NCBI GenBank assembly: GCA_964575675.1
Contig: CAZNRY010000071.1
Coordinates: 1-19,185 of the forward strand
Length of the DNA: 19,185 nucleotides
Origin: CAZNRY01 sp964575675
GTDB lineage: Bacteria > Eisenbacteria > RBG-16-71-46 > CAIMUX01 > VGJL01
Direction: 5' to 3'
In this document: piece by piece, positions 14,386 through 19,185 of the stretch
Layout of the letters: every line of letters begins with the position of its first letter
How positions within the stretch are numbered: the stretch's first letter is position 1
Program-made: the position numbers and the translations under genes
Notes under the pieces: model-generated
Databases searched by the model: none
Seen by the model: the letters and a program-made list of their open reading frames with translations, nothing else
Told to the model about the DNA's origin: nothing

Positions 14386-14401
14386 AGCAATAGCCAATCC
14401 T
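14386..14401 (-). promoter_or_regulatory. Weak sigma54-like element upstream of the export gene
   Basis: The minus strand reads AGGATTG-GCTA-TTGCT. The -12 half is perfect (TTGCT) and the GG-N10-GC spacing is exact, but the -24 half keeps only GG and the last G of TGGCACG, giving 8 of 12 positions. It would start transcription near 14375, about 20 bases before the ATG at 14354. It is reported because an NtrC-type activator is encoded nearby; chance is a real alternative. Confidence 0.25.
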
Positions 14402-14457
14402 CTCAGGCCGGATGGAAGGACCTTATGGACTGAACGGGTCGCTGTCGGTTCCGGGTC

Positions 14458-14474
14458 GCCGGGGCATGCCCGGC
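14458..14474. repeat. 6-bp stem palindrome in the divergent export/Wzi spacer
   Basis: GCCGGG and CCCGGC flank GCATG in the 212-base spacer between the export gene and the Wzi-like gene. It could be an operator shared by both directions or a leader hairpin of the plus-strand operon. No T-run follows. No other clear signal is seen in the spacer apart from the sigma54-like element. Confidence 0.3.
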
Positions 14475-14566
14475 TGGTGTGCCGGCACGTTTAGGGGCGA
14501 GTTTCTCCGCTTGTCCTCGCGTGCTGGTGAGCTCACACTGCGGGCCGGAAGTTTGCCGGTTCCAGA

Positions 14567-16333
14567 ATGTGCACTTGCGGAGGTCTACCCCTGCACCGTC
14601 AGGTGTTCGCATCTTGGGTATGCGTGGCGATCGGCTCGCTCTTGATCTGCGAGGCGACTCGAGCACAGGATGCGTGGAACCTCCCGCTGGACAGCCCCGT
14701 CTACGATGATCTGGAGCATTTCCGCTCCCTCGGCTTTTGGTGGGGAAGCCTGGAGTCGCGCCCCATTCCCATAGAGGATGCGGCACGGATCACGCGCGAG
14801 ATTCTACACACAGCCATCACGAAACCCGTTCACCCAGGGGACCGGCGGCGACTGAAGCGCCTCAGATTAGAGATTCTGAGTGCCTCGATCCCGGGTTCGG
14901 TTCATGAGGCCGGCGCGCCCGATGGTGAGGGGACCAAGGAGGCGGTGCGATCCTCTCCATCCGAGCGCTGGCGATACGGTCTGGGCGTTCAGTTCTACGG
15001 TTCGTCCGCAAGCCTGGATTCCCTGGCGGATCTCGACCGGAGATCGCGTCGCGAGCAACTTCTCGCTCTCGCACTGGATGCAGCCTTCGCGCGGCACGTG
15101 GGGATCCAGCTTCGTCTCTACGAGGATTACAGCGCCGTTACGCCGTTTCCCGGGCGGCATCGGTGGGTCGACAACCTGCCAACGGATGCTCGCGGGGTTC
15201 TCACGGACCCCAAGGCCCGCAACGACCGAGCGATCTTCGCGGTCGGCTCTAAGGCGCTTCAGGTTCGCGTGGGGCGGGAGGACCGGCGCTGGGGCAGTGG
15301 TCGCCGGGGAACGCTCTTCCTCAGCGAGAATGCGTTCCCCATGGACGGCGTGTCCCTTCGCCTCCACACGCGCCTTGTCGACGGCGTGAGTCTATTCGCC
15401 CAAACCCTCAGGGGACCCAATCCGCAACCTGCGTCGTCTGACCCAGCCCTGCTATCGCCCGGGTCTGGCCGGGCGAGGGCCGACGCAAGATTCCGGCGGA
15501 ACGACGCGTACTTCGCGGCTCATCGTCTGGAGATCCATCCCCCGCTTCCCCTGCAATGGGGCATCTATGAAGCCGTCGCATACGGCGGGCGCGGGATCGA
15601 CCTCGCCTATGTCAACCCAGTCGGGATCCTGGTGGCCATGACACAGGACATCGCCGACCGGTCGGGCACGGACGACAAGAAGGTGGTGGGCACGGATCTG
15701 CTCGTCGCGATCCCCCCGTTCACGGCATACGGAGAGTTTCTCATCAACCGGATCGTGTCCCTTGACTCCGCATCCGAGGGGAAGGAGTCGCCCATCTCGA
15801 GCTTCGCCCAGTTGGCAGGTCTGCGATGGGGGAACCCCCTGGGTTTTGCCGGGGACTTCGAAGTGGAGTACGCCCACCTCGACCCCGAGGTCTACTTCCA
15901 CTACGACAACGATCCGACCCGATCGTTGATGACGGAGGGTGAGTTGATCGGCCACTGGGCGGGCCCGAACTCCGACGCTGTCGATGTGGCCTTGTCCTCG
16001 TCCGCGGTGGAGAACCTCGGGTCATTCCGGATCGAGTTCGAACAAGTCCGTTGGGGCCTGATTGACGGGTTGCGCGGGGTCCAAGCGGGATACGTCGGAC
16101 TCAAGCAAAAAGACAAACGATGGATTGTCGGTCCTCTTCAGGTGGAGAAAACCTACTCGGTGGCCTGGCGGAGCGCACCTTGGAAGGCGCTCCTCCCTGG
16201 ACGATTCGAGTCCACGTGCACCCTCGCCCATGTCGATCGGACAGGGGCATGGCCATCCGCGGTGCGAAGGAAGGGATGGCAGCTTGAGGTCAGGCTCCGC
16301 TGGAGCATGGTCGGTGAGATGGCGGTCGACTAG
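14567..16333 (+). CDS. Wzi-like capsule assembly outer-membrane protein
   Basis: This 588-residue protein resembles the Caps_assemb_Wzi family, outer-membrane barrels that help anchor capsular or exopolysaccharide at the cell surface. The signal peptide is residues 1-33 (hydrophobic 13-29, A-T-R-A-Q-D cleavage). The mature start W-N-L-P-L-D-S-P-V-Y-D-D-L-E is the family's usual helical N-terminus. Later, A-A-H-R-L-E-I-H and I-Y-E-A-V-A-Y-G-G-R-G-I-D-L-A-Y-V-N-P-V-G, then L-L-V-A-I-P-P-F-T-A-Y-G-E-F-L-I-N, match the conserved barrel segments. The C-terminus is strand-like (L-E-V-R-L-R-W-S-M) but ends with a short tail, not an aromatic residue. The start at 14567 has no good ribosome-binding site, so an alternative start is possible. 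Its TAG stop overlaps the GTG start of the next gene, giving translational coupling. Confidence 0.8.
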   Translation: MCTCGGLPLHRQVFASWVCVAIGSLLICEATRAQDAWNLPLDSPVYDDLEHFRSLGFWWGSLESRPIPIEDAARITREILHTAITKPVHPGDRRRLKRLRLEILSASIPGSVHEAGAPDGEGTKEAVRSSPSERWRYGLGVQFYGSSASLDSLADLDRRSRREQLLALALDAAFARHVGIQLRLYEDYSAVTPFPGRHRWVDNLPTDARGVLTDPKARNDRAIFAVGSKALQVRVGREDRRWGSGRRGTLFLSENAFPMDGVSLRLHTRLVDGVSLFAQTLRGPNPQPASSDPALLSPGSGRARADARFRRNDAYFAAHRLEIHPPLPLQWGIYEAVAYGGRGIDLAYVNPVGILVAMTQDIADRSGTDDKKVVGTDLLVAIPPFTAYGEFLINRIVSLDSASEGKESPISSFAQLAGLRWGNPLGFAGDFEVEYAHLDPEVYFHYDNDPTRSLMTEGELIGHWAGPNSDAVDVALSSSAVENLGSFRIEFEQVRWGLIDGLRGVQAGYVGLKQKDKRWIVGPLQVEKTYSVAWRSAPWKALLPGRFESTCTLAHVDRTGAWPSAVRRKGWQLEVRLRWSMVGEMAVD

Positions 16334-17259
16334 TGGGACCGGCGAAGAGACCGGGCGATCGCCAGCAGGACGGTTTTCGCGTATTCGGCGGTTCCTGGGG
16401 ATTCTTCAACTTTCTACACGTCGGTGTACTCCTGGCGAGAGTCCTTCCCACCCGGCTCCTCATCCGGTCGGCAGGAGTGTGCGGGAGGTGGATCGGCCGG
16501 TTCCATCGCAGTAGGTGGATTGTGGCCGACAATCTGACCCGCATTCGGGAGTACGCCATCTCCCCCGACGGCTCCGTGCCGGGTGTGCTCCGGGCACATC
16601 CGGTGCAACCTGTCGATGTCTTCGAATCATACGGGGCCTACTGGGGCGAATTTCTGGCCCTGGCCACCCGCCCGGCCCTGACGAAGCGGCTGCGCATCCG
16701 CGTGGAAGGGGAGGAGCATTTCGGTGGGTGGGCCGAGCGGGGGCCGCTCTGCTTTCTAACCGGGCACCTAGGGAATTGGGATCTCGCGGCGGCTTGGTTG
16801 GCCGATCGGTTGCCCAACCTTGCCGTCGTGGCCGAGGAGCTGACGCCGGAGGGCTTGTTTAGGTTCTTCACGGACATCCGACGGCGAGCGGGTTATGAGG
16901 TGCTCCCCTCGGACGGCTCTGGACAACGTCTCTACCGCCACCTTCGTCAGGGGGGTCACGCTGAAATGGTGATTGATCGCGTTCTCGACGGCGGCGGCGA
17001 ACCGGTTCGCTTCCTGGGGGGGACGCGGATCATGGTCTCCGGGGGTGTGAAGATCGCTCGAAGGGCAGGGGCCACCCTGATACCGATCTTTCTGTTGCGC
17101 GATGGCGCTGGCTATGTTATCAAGGTGCATCCTCCCCTAGGGGGGGATGGTGACGTGGTCCAGGAATTCGCCAGCGCCTTGGAATGCGAGGTCCGGCAGC
17201 GGCCCGAGCAGTGGTGTGTGTTGTACCCGCTGTACGAGACGAGCGTTCGTGAATGTTGA
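16333..17259 (+). CDS. HtrB/LpxL-type lysophospholipid/lipid A acyltransferase family protein
   Basis: This 308-residue inner-membrane-associated acyltransferase belongs to the LPLAT/lipid A late-acyltransferase family, which transfers an acyl chain to a glycolipid. The GTG start at 16333 overlaps the TAG of the preceding gene (TAGTG). The catalytic H-x4-D motif is T-G-H-L-G-N-W-D with His145 and Asp150. V-V-A-E-E-L-T-P-E-G (165-174), R-R-R-A-G-Y-E-V-L-P (183-192), M-V-I-D-R-V-L-D-G-G-G (212-222), F-L-G-G-T-R (227-232) and P-E-Q-W (291-294) follow in the expected order. One hydrophobic N-terminal segment (about 24-50) resembles the family's membrane anchor. It sits inside a capsule operon, so the substrate may be a polysaccharide-linked lipid instead of lipid A. 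This is inferred from position only. Confidence 0.85.
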   Translation: MGPAKRPGDRQQDGFRVFGGSWGFFNFLHVGVLLARVLPTRLLIRSAGVCGRWIGRFHRSRWIVADNLTRIREYAISPDGSVPGVLRAHPVQPVDVFESYGAYWGEFLALATRPALTKRLRIRVEGEEHFGGWAERGPLCFLTGHLGNWDLAAAWLADRLPNLAVVAEELTPEGLFRFFTDIRRRAGYEVLPSDGSGQRLYRHLRQGGHAEMVIDRVLDGGGEPVRFLGGTRIMVSGGVKIARRAGATLIPIFLLRDGAGYVIKVHPPLGGDGDVVQEFASALECEVRQRPEQWCVLYPLYETSVREC

Positions 17260-17287
17260 GAGGCGTCCAGAAAGGAGCAGCGTCTCC

Positions 17288-18496
17288 TTGAAGATCGGTA
17301 TGGTCACCGAGTTCTACTATCCCCGACCGGGGGGGATCAGCGAGCACGTGCGCTCCCTATCCCTGGAGCTGACCCGGCGGGGGCATGAGGTGATCGTTCT
17401 TACAGGCGGGCGGCCTGAGGTTTCCACCGAGGTCGGCCCGAAGGTCATCCGATTGGGACGCGACTTCCCCTTGGCGTACAACGGCAGCATTTCCCGCGTT
17501 ACGGTTGGGGTGCGTTTGGGGGCCACCCTGAGACGTATCCTCGAGCAGGAACGCTTCGACCTCTTGCACATTCACAATCCCCTGATGCCCACGCTTCCGC
17601 TACTTGCCCTACGGCACGCATCCTGCCCTGTCGTCGCGACCCTGCACAGCAACTACCCGCGTGACCGGCTAATTGAGCTATTCGGCCACCCGCTCCGGCG
17701 GTTGCTGCGGAAGGTTAGCATCCTGATACCGGTCAGCCTCACTGCATACCGTGCAGTAGGGCGGTTCTTCCCCGGAGATTACAGGATCATCCCGAACGGC
17801 GTTGACTATGACCTTTTCGCCCGCGCCGCCTCGCAACGCGGGGTCCCTGAGTTGCTGAGCGCCCGAGGACGCAAGTGGCGCCTGCTCTTCGTCGGGGCGC
17901 TGGTCAAACGGAAGGGCCTTCCTGTGCTCATCCGGGCGTTCACCCGGCTGCGTGGCCGACGGGACGATGTCGAGCTCTTGATCGCGGGAGATGGCCCCCA
18001 GCGGAAGGCTGCGCTGCGATCGGTTCCGTCCCGGTTACGAGACGACGTCCGTTTCTTCGGCGCCGCGACCAGAACTGACGTGGTAAGCTGCTGTTCCTGG
18101 GCGGACGTGCTTTGCGCCCCGAGCCTTGGCCGGGAGAGCTTCGGGATGATCTTGCTGGAGGCGATGGCCGCGGGCTTGCCGATCGTGGCGTCGGATATCG
18201 AGGGATACCGGGACGTGTTGACCCATGGCCAGGAAGGGCTCCTCGTCCCGCCGGGTGACGCGGAGGCCCTGGCGGAGGCACTGGATGCCCTTCTGGAGAA
18301 TCCCGAGGAGCGTCTGGAATACGGACGCCGAGGACAAGAGAAGGCTGCAGGATACCGTTGGAGGGACATCGCTTGGAAGGTCGATAATGTCTACAGAGAG
18401 GTTGTACAAGTACCTGAGCGCCGGCATGACGAGCGATTCCTGTATCGAGAAAGCGTGACTCCCGTACCCGTCGCCGGAGAAAGTCAGAGGACATGA
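17288..18496 (+). CDS. GT4-family glycosyltransferase (PimA-like GT-B)
   Basis: This 402-residue cytoplasmic glycosyltransferase probably adds a sugar to a lipid-linked oligosaccharide. The TTG at 17288 is chosen because AAAGGAG lies 10 bases upstream and translation then begins M-K-I-G-M-V-T-E-F-Y-Y-P-R-P-G-G, the standard GT4 N-terminus. Longer reading frames give Arg/Ser-rich, non-homologous residues. The N-terminal Rossmann domain has G-G-I-S-E-H-V and G-H-E-V-I-V-L-T. The C-terminal domain has P-N-G-V-D-Y-D-L-F, V-G-A-L-V-K-R-K-G-L, the E-x7-E motif R-E-S-F-G-M-I-L-L-E-A-M-A-A-G-L-P-I-V-A-S and G-L-L-V-P-P-G-D. These bind the nucleotide-sugar donor and are intact. The gene starts 28 bases after the acyltransferase gene, and its stop overlaps the next start (ATGA). 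Confidence 0.9.
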   Translation: MKIGMVTEFYYPRPGGISEHVRSLSLELTRRGHEVIVLTGGRPEVSTEVGPKVIRLGRDFPLAYNGSISRVTVGVRLGATLRRILEQERFDLLHIHNPLMPTLPLLALRHASCPVVATLHSNYPRDRLIELFGHPLRRLLRKVSILIPVSLTAYRAVGRFFPGDYRIIPNGVDYDLFARAASQRGVPELLSARGRKWRLLFVGALVKRKGLPVLIRAFTRLRGRRDDVELLIAGDGPQRKAALRSVPSRLRDDVRFFGAATRTDVVSCCSWADVLCAPSLGRESFGMILLEAMAAGLPIVASDIEGYRDVLTHGQEGLLVPPGDAEALAEALDALLENPEERLEYGRRGQEKAAGYRWRDIAWKVDNVYREVVQVPERRHDERFLYRESVTPVPVAGESQRT

Positions 18497-19185
18497 GCGC
18501 GATCGAGCCAAGGTCCATGGAATGCGAGGGATCCCGGACTGGTCTGGTCCACGCCTCCTTGGCGGAACTAAGACTCAAACGAGCAATGGATCTTGCCATT
18601 GCCGGATTGCTCTTGGTCGTTCTCGCGCCCTTGCTGCTCGTGATCAGCCTCACGATCGCGGTAGGTCTGGGGCGTCCCGTGATCTTCAGCCAACGACGTC
18701 CGGGCCTCGGGGAGCGTGATTTCGTACTGTACAAGTTCCGCACGATGATGGATCGACGTGGCGCCGACGGACGCCACTTACCGGACGCCTGTCGTCTTAT
18801 CCGACTTGGGAGGCTGCTTAGGACCACGAGCATAGACGAGCTACCGCAACTTTGGAATGTGCTGAAGGGAGACATGAGTCTGGTGGGCCCACGGCCTCTC
18901 ATGTCGAAGTACCTGCCCTTGTGCGGTTCCGACTATCATCGGCGCTTCGCGGCGAAGCCCGGCGTCACGGGTTGGGCCCAGGTCCGGGGCCGTAACTTAC
19001 TCGCCTACACGGAGAGGTTCGCCCACGACATGTGGTACATCCAGCACTGGTCGCTTCTCCTCGATCTCCGGATTCTGGCGTGTACGCCGTTCGCCGTCGT
19101 CTTTGGAAAGGGATCATGTGGAAGCGAAGCGAACTCGCGGCTGACGGAGGAAGACGAGGAGCTTGGCGCCAGTACAGGGCTAAGG
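18493..19185 (+). CDS. Polyprenyl-phosphate sugar phosphotransferase (bacterial sugar transferase), partial at 3' end
   Basis: This frame is open from ATG 18493 to the window edge: 231 codons, no stop. Such enzymes transfer a sugar-1-phosphate from a nucleotide sugar to undecaprenyl phosphate, the first step of repeat-unit synthesis. Residues 30-57 form the N-terminal membrane hairpin (K-R-A-M-D-L-A-I-A-G-L-L). Next come R-P-V-I-F-S-Q-R-R-P-G (61-71), Y-K-F-R-T-M (80-85) and T-S-I-D-E-L-P-Q-L-W-N-V-L (112-124) with the catalytic Asp115-Glu116. G-D-M-S-L-V-G-P-R-P (126-135) and K-P-G-V-T-G-W-A-Q-V-R-G-R-N (155-168) follow. It is the short, single-domain type (PglC/WcaJ C-terminal-like), without the N-terminal helices of full WbaP. 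The conserved domain ends near 205 and is followed by an acidic tail. ATGA overlap with the GT4 gene indicates one operon. Confidence 0.9.
   Translation, partial: MSAIEPRSMECEGSRTGLVHASLAELRLKRAMDLAIAGLLLVVLAPLLLVISLTIAVGLGRPVIFSQRRPGLGERDFVLYKFRTMMDRRGADGRHLPDACRLIRLGRLLRTTSIDELPQLWNVLKGDMSLVGPRPLMSKYLPLCGSDYHRRFAAKPGVTGWAQVRGRNLLAYTERFAHDMWYIQHWSLLLDLRILACTPFAVVFGKGSCGSEANSRLTEEDEELGASTGLR

Noticed and set aside
1..19185. CRISPR array, tRNA, rRNA or riboswitch
   Set aside because: No regularly spaced repeats and no tRNA- or rRNA-like sequence were seen on reading; no recognised riboswitch core was noticed upstream of any gene.

Overview
The window is GC-rich, densely coded DNA from a diderm bacterium. 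It encodes a lipobox lipoprotein, two outer-membrane beta-barrel candidates and capsule-export genes. A FlgD-Ig-like C-terminal domain, a large multi-SLBB export protein and a repeat-rich lipoprotein suit an FCB-type or Candidatus Eisenbacteria-like lineage. That placement is inferred from protein style only; no rRNA or marker gene is present.

Left part (1-6947), an envelope and signalling block. A lipoprotein with eight short aromatic-glycine repeats (175-1278, minus) is divergent from a histidine kinase and an NtrC-type sigma54 activator (1646-4403). These are followed by an exported all-helical protein built of four ~80-residue repeats (4469-5515) and an outer-membrane barrel gene split by an in-frame TAA (5541-6947). 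A good sigma54 promoter (1367-1382) faces the lipoprotein, and a dyad lies about 140 bp upstream of its predicted start. A related palindrome precedes the helical-repeat gene. I read this as a sensor/regulator pair controlling envelope proteins.

Middle part (6994-10468). A GT39-type membrane glycosyltransferase with a TPR-like tail converges on a small class I methyltransferase. A small DUF5684-like membrane protein follows.

Scar (10459-11860). This stretch holds three broken pieces: the last ~28 codons of an alpha/beta-hydrolase-like gene, the last ~90 codons of a secreted protein's FlgD-Ig-like domain (frameshifted in a G run), and an IS66-family remnant that keeps tnpA and most of tnpB but has no tnpC.

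Right part (11922-19185), an exopolysaccharide/capsule locus. An 810-residue SLBB export protein (minus) is divergent from a compact operon. The operon encodes a Wzi-like outer-membrane protein, an HtrB/LpxL-type acyltransferase, a GT4 glycosyltransferase and a polyprenyl-phosphate sugar transferase that runs off the window. Together they cover the first step of repeat-unit synthesis, later sugar addition, possible acylation, export and surface attachment. No polymerase, flippase or co-polymerase is in view. Rare codons (CTA, TTA) look commoner here than on the left, which fits a separate history with the IS66 scar at the boundary.

The most promising undescribed material is the left block: a putative sigma54 circuit tied to two unfamiliar repeat proteins and a barrel.
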